Below, one piece after another: positions 1 through 7,649 of a stretch of DNA of 64,000 nucleotides (positions are counted from its first letter, which is position 1; each line of letters starts with the position of its first letter). This stretch comes from Microbacterium sp. 67-17 (GTDB taxonomy: Bacteria > Actinomycetota > Actinomycetes > Actinomycetales > Microbacteriaceae), in contig NZ_MKTR01000034.1 of the NCBI RefSeq assembly GCF_001898325.1, positions 124,001-188,000 of the forward strand. Direction: 5' to 3'. Under the pieces are notes generated by a model. The model made no database searches. It had not been told where the DNA came from and saw only the letters and a program-made list of their open reading frames with translations. A program made the position numbers and the translations under genes.

Positions 1-1
1 G

Positions 2-391
2 GAAGCAGGATGGCGGGGCTGGCTGCTGCCGCACCTGGCGGAGCGCTTCTCCACGTTCTGGGCTGCGCTCATCGTCGCGGGTGTGTGGATCGTGTGGCAC
101 GCCCCGGCCTTCATCTTCAACCCGACCTACCGTGAGATGGGCCCGGGCATCATCGGATGGATGCTGGCCCTCGTCACGGGCTCGTACCTCCTCGCATGGA
201 TGGGGCGCGGCGCCGGATGGAGCATCGTTCCCGTGCTGATCTGGCACGGGGGATTCGACCTGCTCACGGCATCCGACCAAGCCGCCGGGACGATTGCGGC
301 CACGATCAGTGCCCTCGTCATGGTGCAGGGGGTCATCGCTGCCGGCATCCTGTGGCGGGACCGCAGACGGGAGCGCGTTAGCTCGGTGTAA
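2..391 (+). CDS. CPBP family intramembrane metalloprotease, 5' end cut by window
   Basis: Only the last 129 residues are in the window; the frame is open from base 2. The family consists of membrane-embedded glutamate/histidine metalloproteases (CAAX protease and bacteriocin-processing type). Visible motifs in order are EAGWRGWLLPHL (motif 1 with the catalytic Glu and conserved Arg), VWIVWHAPAF (motif 2 His) and IWHGGFDL (motif 3 His), separated by hydrophobic stretches. The tail ends in a basic WRDRRRER segment, as expected for a cytoplasmic end. The substrate is unknown. The gene converges on the next gene and overlaps its end by 14 bp. Confidence 0.85.
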   Translation, partial: EAGWRGWLLPHLAERFSTFWAALIVAGVWIVWHAPAFIFNPTYREMGPGIIGWMLALVTGSYLLAWMGRGAGWSIVPVLIWHGGFDLLTASDQAAGTIAATISALVMVQGVIAAGILWRDRRRERVSSV

Positions 392-608
392 CTGCGTCCG
401 GCATCGGGCCTGTGGCGGGCAGACCGAGCGACACAACACGTTCGCGGGGCTGCGGCGGCGAATGGTCTTGGGTGAGCGCGGCGCCGGCCAAGGCGATGGC
501 GATGGTTGCGAGCAGCCCGACCAGCAGATAGTGCCACCACCGCGGCCCGCTTGGCGGCGGCGCAGGGCGGCGGACGCTCGACTGCTTGCTCGTAGGGGCG
601 TTTCTCAT
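378..608 (-). CDS. Small single-pass membrane protein, 76 aa
   Basis: This short frame starts with ATG at 608 inside the stop of the upstream gene (ATGA overlap at 605-608), so the two are probably translationally coupled. Residues 1-24 are polar and basic with a proline-rich stretch. Residues 26-46 (YLLVGLLATIAIALAGAALT) form one transmembrane helix. The remainder is a short polar tail. No family is recognised; the call rests on coupling, codon use and the clear helix. It could be a membrane partner of the SnoaL-like protein, but that is only context. Confidence 0.6.
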   Translation of the reverse strand: MRNAPTSKQSSVRRPAPPPSGPRWWHYLLVGLLATIAIALAGAALTQDHSPPQPRERVVSLGLPATGPMPDAVTPS

Positions 609-1039
609 GCGGCGCTCTCCTCCGGTTCGGGCGGGGTGATAGCGGGTAGGGGCACGCGCATCGGGGGCGAGATGTGGATCTCGCGGATTCGTCCGCGCGC
701 AGTCAGCACCGCAAGCGGTGTCCAGACCGTGACTTCGTCGTGAAAGCTCGTGGCCCGCCACTCCGCCCACGCGAGCAGGTGATCGGGCTCGGCGTCGTGG
801 GTCGAGATGAGTCGAAGCGTGGATGAGCGGTGCAGTACCACCATCTCGAACCAGCGGGCGAGGTTGCCCTTGCCCAGATAGGTGTGCTGCGGCTCGACGA
901 GAATGCACTCCTCTTCCAGCTCACTCAGAAAGCCGGAAAGGTCAGCAGCGTTGATCGCCTGGATCCAGCCGGCCACGACAGCGGCAGCGGAACTGCGGGT
1001 CACGGGCCTTCCCCCAGACGACACACCGGACGCAGGCAC
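605..1039 (-). CDS. SnoaL-like / NTF2-fold protein
   Basis: A small (about 130-144 aa) NTF2-like protein, related to SnoaL-type polyketide cyclases and epoxide hydrolase-like folds. Supporting features are the N-terminal helix with VVAGWIQAINAADLSGFLSEL and the later alternating strands (LAWAEWRATS, VWTPLAVLTARGRIREIHI). Function cannot be assigned from sequence. The frame permits GTG starts at 1039 or 1003; the latter lies just after a GGGGAAGG run and removes a low-complexity leader, so either is possible. It is followed by a coupled small membrane protein. Confidence 0.65.
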   Translation of the reverse strand: MPASGVSSGGRPVTRSSAAAVVAGWIQAINAADLSGFLSELEEECILVEPQHTYLGKGNLARWFEMVVLHRSSTLRLISTHDAEPDHLLAWAEWRATSFHDEVTVWTPLAVLTARGRIREIHISPPMRVPLPAITPPEPEESAA

Positions 1040-1245
1040 GGAATGCCCGCGGTTCCCCCACCTCGATTATTCGGGTCGGACCCAGGAGCGCATGAGCTAC
1101 ATCGAGTAATTCAACCGTCGGTCGTCCATGAATACTCCTGGTCTCACCCGCCCGTAGACTTCAGTTAGTGCGGAACCCGCCACAGGTTCCGCCACAGACT
1201 AGGCTGGTTTTGGCGGGTGCAGGCAGCCTTCGTTATAAGGAACCC

Positions 1246-2790
1246 ATGCACCGCCACATCGACGACCAGCTGCGCTACGACCTGAGTGCGGCGATCGACG
1301 ACGAGCGGGTTGAAGACGTCGAGTCGATCCTCGAGTTCGCCCTCTGGGGGCTGTTGTTCGAGGATCTGCGGCTGGCGAGCCGAGCGCTGGCTGCACTGGC
1401 GCCCCACGACGGAGTCTGGGCAGTCCGTGTCGCCGCCGCTCGGGTAGTCCTGCGTTCTCATCAGGGTTCCGACCTGCTGGGCGTTCCGGAGCTCGCTCCC
1501 GGTGCACCTGAGTCCCACGATGCCGTGCGTGTGGAGTCGATGCTCATCAGGCTGAGCGGTAGCCGATGCCGAGCACGAACCGACGAGACGGCAGGACTTC
1601 TCGCGGAGATGACGCGGCTCGACACGGAAGGCACACTCGAAGCCCCGGGCTCGCCGCCGTTGCTGCGCGCCCTGCTGCGGGTCCAGTTGGCGATCGCTCA
1701 CCTCCACGCGGGGTCGTCTGCGGTCGCCTTAGCTCACCTCGCGGTAGCAGCGCGCCTCGCCGATACCTGCGCGACACTGCACCGCAGCATCCTCGCCAAG
1801 TCCGCAACGGTGCATGCGCTGCGCGGCAATCTCGTCGAGGCACGGCGTCAGCTCCGACGCTTCGACAGGGTGGACGGCGAAATCCCCGCGCCGTGGTTGC
1901 GGGCGCTCCGGGAAGAGCAGGCGCTCGCCGAGGCGATGATGCTTGTGGAGCGCTTCGACAACCACGAGCCTGAGATGGAATGGCCCGAGGTGGAAGCTTC
2001 GGATGATCTGTGGCCGATTACCGCCCTCCTCCGTGCGCGACTCGCCCTGCTCGAACGGAGCCCCATGCGTGCGCTCGAGATCGTCGAGTTCGCAGAGACG
2101 ACCCACCCGGGCTGGAACAGCGTCTTCGCGCAGGATGTTATCGCCGCAATGAAGGCCCACGCACTGCTGCAGCTCTCGGAACCCGACCGCGCGCGAGACG
2201 TCCTGGCTCAGGCGCCGCAGGGTCCTCTTGTCGTCCTCGCGACAGCCCACCTGCAGATGTTCGTCGGTGACGCCGACGCTGCTCGCGAGCTCGCGACAGC
2301 CGTGCTCGATCGTTCGACGAGCAGCCTTGCCGAGCGGGCAGAGGCGCTGCTCGTGCGCATCTGGGCGGACGCGGTCCTCGGGCGGATGCCGACAGCGAGG
2401 GAGGGTGGCATCGTCGGCCGCATGGTCGTCGCTGCCGGTCTTGTCCGGATCATCGCGCACATGCCCGGATGGCTCATGGATCAGATGGTCGACCTGTCAG
2501 AACGCGGGGTTCGGCCGGCGTTCGAGGCAGCGGTGGACAAAGCGTCGGCAGCTCTCGTGATCACCGAGCGACCACAGTTGACACCGCGCGAGACCGTCGT
2601 GTTGAAGGCCCTTGAGCGGCACGGATCGGTCTCCGACATGGCCAAGGCTCTCTCGGTGTCGCCGAGCACTGTCAAGACGCAGCTGTCAGCGATCTATCGC
2701 AAGCTCGGGGTGAGCTCGCGCCACCATGCTGTACCTGCCGCCTACCGCTTCGGGTTGCTCGAGCGGGCGGACAGCACCCGCGCGGTCTAG
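1246..2790 (+). CDS. LuxR-type transcriptional regulator with helical repeat sensor
   Basis: A 514-residue regulator. The C-terminal 60 residues are a LuxR/GerE helix-turn-helix (LTPRETVVLKALERHG then VSPSTVKTQLSAIYRKLGV). The N-terminal 440 residues are Ala/Leu/Arg-rich helices resembling the TPR-like arrays of the MalT/LAL group, but no ATP-binding P-loop is visible, so it is not a full LAL protein. The start is placed at ATG 1246 because an AAGGA ribosome site lies at 1237-1241; the frame continues upstream but without a good site. It stands alone, converging with a 4-bp overlap on the AI-2E transporter gene. The regulated genes are unknown. Confidence 0.85.
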   Translation: MHRHIDDQLRYDLSAAIDDERVEDVESILEFALWGLLFEDLRLASRALAALAPHDGVWAVRVAAARVVLRSHQGSDLLGVPELAPGAPESHDAVRVESMLIRLSGSRCRARTDETAGLLAEMTRLDTEGTLEAPGSPPLLRALLRVQLAIAHLHAGSSAVALAHLAVAARLADTCATLHRSILAKSATVHALRGNLVEARRQLRRFDRVDGEIPAPWLRALREEQALAEAMMLVERFDNHEPEMEWPEVEASDDLWPITALLRARLALLERSPMRALEIVEFAETTHPGWNSVFAQDVIAAMKAHALLQLSEPDRARDVLAQAPQGPLVVLATAHLQMFVGDADAARELATAVLDRSTSSLAERAEALLVRIWADAVLGRMPTAREGGIVGRMVVAAGLVRIIAHMPGWLMDQMVDLSERGVRPAFEAAVDKASAALVITERPQLTPRETVVLKALERHGSVSDMAKALSVSPSTVKTQLSAIYRKLGVSSRHHAVPAAYRFGLLERADSTRAV

Positions 2791-3956
2791 AGCTTCGCGT
2801 CCTGCCGGGGAATGACGACCTGCTTGATGATCAGAAGGATCGATGCGGTGATCGGGATAGCGACGAGCGCGCCGAGCAGTCCCAGCAGGGTGCCTCCGAC
2901 AAGCGCGCCGATCACGACGAGAGAACCGGGAACCGAGATCGCACGGTTCATGACCCGGGGAGTCAGGACGTATGCCTCGAGCTGCATGTAGATCAGGTAG
3001 AGAGCCGCGAAGATCAGCGCAGCAACCGGATCGGTGAACAGCGCGATGATCGTCGCGATGCCCCAATAGAGCACGGGTCCGATCAGAGGGATCAGCGTGA
3101 TGCAGAACGCGATGACCGCCATCAGCGCGGGGAACGGCAGACCGAGGAAGAGGTGAAGGAAGAAGGCCACGACAGAGTTGAAGAACGCGAGAATGACCAT
3201 CCCCATGAGGTATCCGCCGATGCCGTCAGTGATCTGCTCGGTCATCTCCGTCACCTTCGCGCGGGACTTGGCGGGCGTCAGGCGCACGAAACTGGCCTTG
3301 ATCGTGTTGAGTGAGGCGAGGAAGTAGAGGCTCAGGACGATCACGATGATGATGCCCGAGATCGCCGTTGCGATTCCCGCGCCGACTGCCAGGACGCCGC
3401 CGGTGATCGAGGCGATGTTCGCGGGATTGAGGATGAAGGTTTCGACATCCTTGAGGATGCTGCCGATCTGGTCACCGAAGTTCGTCTGAAGCCACGCGAA
3501 CGCGTCCGACTTCTCGAAGTCGTTGATCATCGAGGGGATGTCGCGGATGAACTGTGCGATCTGCGCGACCACCGTCGGCATGATGAGCAGGATGACGCCG
3601 GCGATGACGAGCAGGAAGCCCATGTAGACGATCACCATCCCCCAGACGCGCCCCACGCCTTTGCGCTCGAGAGCCCGGACGATGGGGTCGAGCCCGAGTG
3701 CCGCGAACAGCGCGAAGCTGATGTAGATGATGACCGTGGCAAGGTTTGACACCGCAAGACCGAGCAGGAGGGCCGCCAGCGCTCCCAGAGTCACGGCGAA
3801 CCCGACTGCGAACGGCTGATTCAGGCCGACCCAGAACGACCGCCGTTGCGGCGCCGGGGTGATGGTGTCGTCGGTGGATGCCACCGTCTCGGCGGAGGTT
3901 TCTCCGTCGGGTGCCACCGACGATGACGGGGTCGGGCTCTCGTCGCTCATGGTCAC
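2787..3956 (-). CDS. AI-2E family (PerM/TqsA-like) transporter
   Basis: A 389-residue integral membrane protein of the AI-2E/PerM family, whose members export autoinducer-2, antiport ions or have unknown cargo. An acidic/Ser-rich cytoplasmic N-terminus (about 40 residues) precedes two helices (residues about 48-95), another helix pair, a large soluble loop around 140-195, and four C-terminal helices including the family-typical GPVLYWGIATIIALFTDP region. GTG 3956 and ATG 3950 are both possible starts. It is monocistronic; cargo cannot be inferred. Confidence 0.85.
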   Translation of the reverse strand: MTMSDESPTPSSSVAPDGETSAETVASTDDTITPAPQRRSFWVGLNQPFAVGFAVTLGALAALLLGLAVSNLATVIIYISFALFAALGLDPIVRALERKGVGRVWGMVIVYMGFLLVIAGVILLIMPTVVAQIAQFIRDIPSMINDFEKSDAFAWLQTNFGDQIGSILKDVETFILNPANIASITGGVLAVGAGIATAISGIIIVIVLSLYFLASLNTIKASFVRLTPAKSRAKVTEMTEQITDGIGGYLMGMVILAFFNSVVAFFLHLFLGLPFPALMAVIAFCITLIPLIGPVLYWGIATIIALFTDPVAALIFAALYLIYMQLEAYVLTPRVMNRAISVPGSLVVIGALVGGTLLGLLGALVAIPITASILLIIKQVVIPRQDAKL

Positions 3957-4022
3957 ACTCTAGGGGTCGGCGGTGGCTCGGTGAGGGAGGCGATAATCTC
4001 GACACAGTCCGAAGGAGTGGGG

Positions 4023-4322
4023 ATGACCGAGCCGACCGATCCTGTTGCCGACCTGCTGCGTTTGCGCGCGACCATCGACAACATCGACGCTGCCCTGATC
4101 TTCATGCTCGCGGAGCGTTTTCGCGCTACCAAGCAGGTGGGTGTCTTGAAGGCTGAGCACGGGATGCCGGCCTCGGATCCCACGCGAGAAGAGCAGCAGG
4201 TAGCCCGTCTTCGGCGCCTTGCTGAAGACGCGGAGCTGGATCCCGAGTTCGCGCAGAAATGGTTCTCGTTCATCGTTGCCGAAGTGATCCGTCATCACAC
4301 CGAGGCCGCTGACGGGCGCTGA
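4023..4322 (+). CDS. Chorismate mutase (AroQ type)
   Basis: A 99-residue all-helical AroQ-class chorismate mutase, converting chorismate to prephenate for Phe/Tyr synthesis. Recognisable features are LLRLRATIDNIDAALIFMLAERF (first helix with the Arg and Asp pair), TKQVGVLKAEHGMPASDPTRE (Lys and the PxxDxxRE-like motif), and the last helix WFSFIVAEVIRHH. The start is ATG 4023, set by an AAGGAG site at 4012-4017; the frame is open further upstream. It ends just before a strong inverted-repeat terminator. No other aromatic amino acid gene is adjacent. Confidence 0.9.
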   Translation: MTEPTDPVADLLRLRATIDNIDAALIFMLAERFRATKQVGVLKAEHGMPASDPTREEQQVARLRRLAEDAELDPEFAQKWFSFIVAEVIRHHTEAADGR

Positions 4323-4348
4323 ATCTTTCACCTCTACGTAACCACAAG

Positions 4349-4380
4349 CGGGGCTCCCGGCCAGCTGGCCGGGAGCCCCG
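4349..4380. terminator. Perfect 16+16 bp palindrome, bidirectional terminator
   Basis: The left arm CGGGGCTCCCGGCCAG and right arm CTGGCCGGGAGCCCCG are perfect complements with no spacer, so a hairpin of about 14 bp with a minimal loop is expected. It is followed by TCTCGTTTCC on the plus strand. It sits between the convergent ends of chorismate mutase and the ABC permease, the standard place for a shared terminator. Confidence 0.75.
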
Positions 4381-4402
4381 TCTCGTTTCCTCGCGGCATC
4401 CG

Positions 4403-5089
4403 TCACGGGATGGCGCGGCGCAGGAGCCCGTAGGCGATCCCCGAGAGGACGACCAAGGTGATCACCAGACCAATCGCAAGCCCCTCGGGTCCCTGTGTGA
4501 CGATCCAACCGAAGACCTGCCCCCAGGCGTTCAGCCGACCGATGAGCCACATCACGCCGACCAGCAGAAGACCCAACCCCACCAGGATGATCGTCAGGAT
4601 GGCGGGGCCGAACCGCTTGTAGATCGTGGCGATCGCGAAGCCGGTGACAAAGAAGGTCATCGTCATGAACAGGATGAGCGCTGCTGCGACGACCGCTCCT
4701 GAGCTCCAGATCCAGTCGAGGTAGAAGAAGTATCCGTTGACGCCCCAGCCGTTGGTCGCCTGCTCGATGAACCCTCCGATGACGAAGATCACCGTGAGGA
4801 TCGCCGAGGTCAGGGATGCCGTCAGCAGCGACCCGAGAAAGAACTCGCGCCGCGTGACGCTCATCGCCTGCGAGAACGGGAAGGTCTGGGTCGTGCCCAT
4901 GATGCCGACGGCAAAGAAGTACCACATCGGCGCCTGCGCACCGCCGCCGTACTTCACCGCCGCGGGAGGCAGCATCGCCCAGATCATGAGCGTGACCGCA
5001 AGGGTGCCGCCGAGCACAAGAAGCGGTACCCAGATGAACGTCTGCCTGTTGACCAGCTGCATGCGAACGACGTTTCCGACGCGGTTCAT
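4403..5089 (-). CDS. ABC transporter permease (YtrB/C-like exporter partner)
   Basis: A 228-residue membrane protein with six predicted helices, beginning MNRVGNVVRMQLVNRQTF and then FIWVPLLVLGGTLAVTLMIW. It is the membrane part of an ABC exporter whose ATPase is encoded immediately upstream; the ATPase stop and this start overlap by 4 bp. With the upstream GntR gene it forms a three-gene unit like the Bacillus ytr-type cell-envelope stress operons. Substrate unknown; antibiotic or envelope-stress export is an inference from operon type. Confidence 0.85.
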   Translation of the reverse strand: MNRVGNVVRMQLVNRQTFIWVPLLVLGGTLAVTLMIWAMLPPAAVKYGGGAQAPMWYFFAVGIMGTTQTFPFSQAMSVTRREFFLGSLLTASLTSAILTVIFVIGGFIEQATNGWGVNGYFFYLDWIWSSGAVVAAALILFMTMTFFVTGFAIATIYKRFGPAILTIILVGLGLLLVGVMWLIGRLNAWGQVFGWIVTQGPEGLAIGLVITLVVLSGIAYGLLRRAIP

Positions 5090-6048
5090 CGCCGGCCTCC
5101 CTTCGTCGTGGTGCGGGTATCGGATGCGGTGGCATCCGTGTCGTCGGCGTGCTGTGTCGTGCGGACGATCAACTGCTGCAGCGACACCGGACCGATATCA
5201 AGACCAGCAGCCGTCAGGCGGGAGCGCTCATCTGGGGACAGTGCGCCAGCGATTGTGACGGATGCCACCCGTCCGAGGCTCTCGCGGTGGAGCACCTCTC
5301 GCCCCGCGACGAAGGCATCGACGGCAGCGGCATCGCCCACGATCGCGGTGGCCTGATCGCGAACGTCGTCGGTGGCTGCATCCATGATGATCTGCCCCCG
5401 GTCGATGACGAGCACCCGCTCGATGAGGTTCGAGACTTCGTCGATGAGGTGGCTCGAGAGGATGACAGTGCGGGGATGCTCGGTGTAGTCCTCGAGTAGC
5501 CGATCGTAGAAGATCTGACGCGCGACGGCATCCAGGCCCAGGTACGGCTCGTCGAAGAAGGTCACTTCTGCCCGCGAGGCAAGGCCGATGATCACGCCGA
5601 CGGCCGAGAGCTGGCCGCGGGAGAGCTTCTTGATGCGGGTGCGCACCGGCAGGCGGAAGTCTGCGATCAGGCGATCGGCGAGCTCCTGGTTCCAGTTGGG
5701 GAAGAAAAGCTTCGCCGTCGCGAATGCGTGGATGGGCTTGGCGTCGTCGGGGTATTTCTGGCTCTCCCGCACGAAGCACATGCGGCGCAGCACCCGAGCG
5801 TTCTCATACGGGTGCTCGCCGAACACGCGCACGTCACCCGACGTCGCGAAGTTCTGAGCAGTGAGGATCGACATCACGGTGGTCTTGCCCGCACCGTTTC
5901 GCCCCAGCAGCCCATAGATGGTGTTCTTGTGGATCGAGAAGCTCACGTCATCGACGGCGACGGCGTCGCGGTAGCGCTTCGTGAGGTTCCTCACCTCGAT
6001 CACGCTCTCAGCGGCACCCGAGGGGGGTGCGACATCGTTGATGGTCAT
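5086..6048 (-). CDS. ABC transporter ATP-binding protein
   Basis: A 320-residue ABC ATPase. Walker A is GRNGAGKTT (residues 49-57), the signature is LSRGQ rather than LSGGQ, and Walker B plus catalytic Glu is VTFFDEPYLGLD, with the switch His in LSSHLIDEV. About 100 residues after the nucleotide domain form a C-terminal accessory region. The start overlaps the GntR stop by 4 bp and the end overlaps the permease start by 4 bp, so all three are coupled. It should energise the permease. Confidence 0.9.
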   Translation of the reverse strand: MTINDVAPPSGAAESVIEVRNLTKRYRDAVAVDDVSFSIHKNTIYGLLGRNGAGKTTVMSILTAQNFATSGDVRVFGEHPYENARVLRRMCFVRESQKYPDDAKPIHAFATAKLFFPNWNQELADRLIADFRLPVRTRIKKLSRGQLSAVGVIIGLASRAEVTFFDEPYLGLDAVARQIFYDRLLEDYTEHPRTVILSSHLIDEVSNLIERVLVIDRGQIIMDAATDDVRDQATAIVGDAAAVDAFVAGREVLHRESLGRVASVTIAGALSPDERSRLTAAGLDIGPVSLQQLIVRTTQHADDTDATASDTRTTTKGGRR

Positions 6049-6425
6049 TGGTCGCCTTCCGTCGTTGTCGTGTGCGCGTGCTCCCGAAGCAACTGCGCGA
6101 GGTCTTCGGAGCCGAGCCCGAGCTTGCGGGCCTCGGCCAGGAGGGGGGTCAGGTAACGGTCGCGGAACGCTGCACGCCGTTCGACGAGCAGACTTTCGCG
6201 AGCGCCCGGGGCGACGAACATGCCGATGCCCCGTCGCTTGTAGAGCACGCCCTTGTCGACGAGCATCGTCACTCCCTTCGCTGCCGTGGCGGGGTTGATG
6301 CGATAGAAGGCGGCGAGTTCGTTCGTGGAGGGTGCCTGTGCCTCTTCGGCCAGGCTCCCGTCAACGATCGAGTCCTCGACGCTCTCCGCGATCTGCAAGA
6401 AGAGGGCCTTGCCTTCTTCGATCAT
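6045..6425 (-). CDS. GntR family (YtrA subfamily) transcriptional regulator
   Basis: 126 residues: a GntR winged helix-turn-helix (residues 8-75, with APSTNELAAFYRINPATAAKGVTMLVDKGVLYKRRGIGMFV) followed by only about 50 residues, the short dimerisation tail typical of the YtrA subfamily. It is the first gene of the regulator-ATPase-permease operon and almost certainly represses it; a matching inverted repeat lies 28 bp upstream of the start. Confidence 0.9.
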   Translation of the reverse strand: MIEEGKALFLQIAESVEDSIVDGSLAEEAQAPSTNELAAFYRINPATAAKGVTMLVDKGVLYKRRGIGMFVAPGARESLLVERRAAFRDRYLTPLLAEARKLGLGSEDLAQLLREHAHTTTTEGDQ

Positions 6426-6452
6426 CCGCGCCTCCGTGGTGTTCCTGGGTTA

Positions 6453-6470
6453 GTTACTCAAGTAGGTAAC
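6453..6470. promoter_or_regulatory. Probable YtrA-type GntR operator
   Basis: An 18-bp inverted repeat, GTTAC-N8-GTAAC, centred 36 bp upstream of the GntR start. YtrA-type regulators commonly bind GTTA/TAAC half-sites at their own promoters. The AT-rich, unusually symmetric sequence in otherwise GC-rich DNA supports an autoregulatory operator. Confidence 0.65.
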
Positions 6471-6548
6471 CATGGAACGCAGGATGCGTCAAGCGCGGCA
6501 TCCATCGACGTCGCGTGGGTCGCCGGGGGCGCTCGTTTGGAGCTGGTT

Positions 6549-7451
6549 TCAGGGGCGCGGGGTGCGGGAGGGGACGGGCCAGACGCCCGGACGGGCGGAT
6601 GCGCCCGGCGGGGATGCCGAATCGGAGGGCTTCGTCACGGGAGGTGCGGCCGGGGACGACGCGGGAAGTTCGAGAGCGACACGCTCTTCGAGGATCGTGA
6701 TCGCCTCATCCGAGACCGCGAGCAGACCGTCGAGCTCGTCGCGCACTCGCCGGTACGCGAGCTGCCGCTCGGCGGGGGTCGCAGCCTGATCGATCGCGAC
6801 GCTCAGCAGCTGCTGGGCCGTGCTCAGGCGCTTGCGCTCTTCGGCGGTGAACGACGAGTCACGGATGCGGCGGGCCTCGCGCTCGGCCAGATCGAACGCG
6901 ACCTCGTAGTCGGTCACGGCAGCGCGGTACTCGGTGAACTGATCCTTCGAGAGCTTCGCGTTCTCGGAGTCGGGACGCAGCCGGTCGGCGACCTTCTTGG
7001 CACGCAGAAAGGCCGCCGTGAGCGGCTGGCGGCCATCGCTCATGGCGGGGAAGGCGATGATCTTGGCGATGTCCAGCTCGTACTCGAGCCAGCGCCTGGT
7101 CACCGCGTCGTGCTCTGCCAGCAGCTTCTGAAGCGGCGTGACGGATGCTGAACTCGATGCGGTCGCGGTTCGTGGTGCCGTGCCCATTCCGGTGGCAACG
7201 GCCTCTTCGACCCGCTGCGCGAGAGGATCCGTCGGTGCTTTGGCGCCGGGAAGCGTAACGCCGATAAGGGGGCGGCCGCGCGCAGCGGCCTGCGCGGCGC
7301 GAATCTCGCCCTTGGCCTGCAGAATCTCGAGCCGCCGCTTATGTCTGCGCCGGGCGCCGCGCTCCCAGGCGCTGCCGATCATCCCCATGACACCCATCAG
7401 GGGGAAGACGAGCCACCAGTAGCTGCCGATGAACTGGAACAGCGGTTCCAC
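6549..7451 (-). CDS. Membrane-anchored coiled-coil protein, function unknown
   Basis: 300 residues. An N-terminal transmembrane helix (about residues 10-27) is followed at once by a basic stretch (RGARRRHKRRLEIL) and then a long, charged, Ala/Glu/Arg-rich helical region (about residues 110-265) likely to form coiled coil. The tail from 275 on is Pro/Ser-rich and disordered. This resembles uncharacterised actinobacterial proteins that place a cytoplasmic coiled coil at the membrane. The gene precedes a 43-residue membrane-protein gene on the same strand relative to purL. No enzymatic motif is visible. Confidence 0.65.
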   Translation of the reverse strand: MEPLFQFIGSYWWLVFPLMGVMGMIGSAWERGARRRHKRRLEILQAKGEIRAAQAAARGRPLIGVTLPGAKAPTDPLAQRVEEAVATGMGTAPRTATASSSASVTPLQKLLAEHDAVTRRWLEYELDIAKIIAFPAMSDGRQPLTAAFLRAKKVADRLRPDSENAKLSKDQFTEYRAAVTDYEVAFDLAEREARRIRDSSFTAEERKRLSTAQQLLSVAIDQAATPAERQLAYRRVRDELDGLLAVSDEAITILEERVALELPASSPAAPPVTKPSDSASPPGASARPGVWPVPSRTPRP

Positions 7452-7508
7452 GCCATCATGCTAACCGCGCTGTCCCCCACCGGGTACGGGGGAAAGCCCG
7501 AAGGGGGC

Positions 7509-7640
7509 TCAGCCGAACAGCAGAGCGAGGACGGTGGCGCCACCGCCCACGAGGATCAGCGAAACGATCACGACCCACGCGACGATCTTGATGCGTCGCT
7601 GTCGGGTCTCGCTGTAGACGTTGGTGTCGTCGTCGGACAT
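7509..7640 (-). CDS. Small membrane protein, 43 aa
   Basis: A short frame starting ATG 7640, nine bases after the purL stop region. It has a polar, charged N-terminus (MSDDDTNVYSETRQRR) and then one strongly hydrophobic helix (IVAWVVIVSLILVGGG) running to the end. Similar tiny proteins are found downstream of purL in Microbacteriaceae-like genomes as far as I recall, but I cannot verify this. Codon choice and tight packing behind purL support it as a real gene. Confidence 0.55.
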   Translation of the reverse strand: MSDDDTNVYSETRQRRIKIVAWVVIVSLILVGGGATVLALLFG

Positions 7641-7649
7641 GCGATCAGT

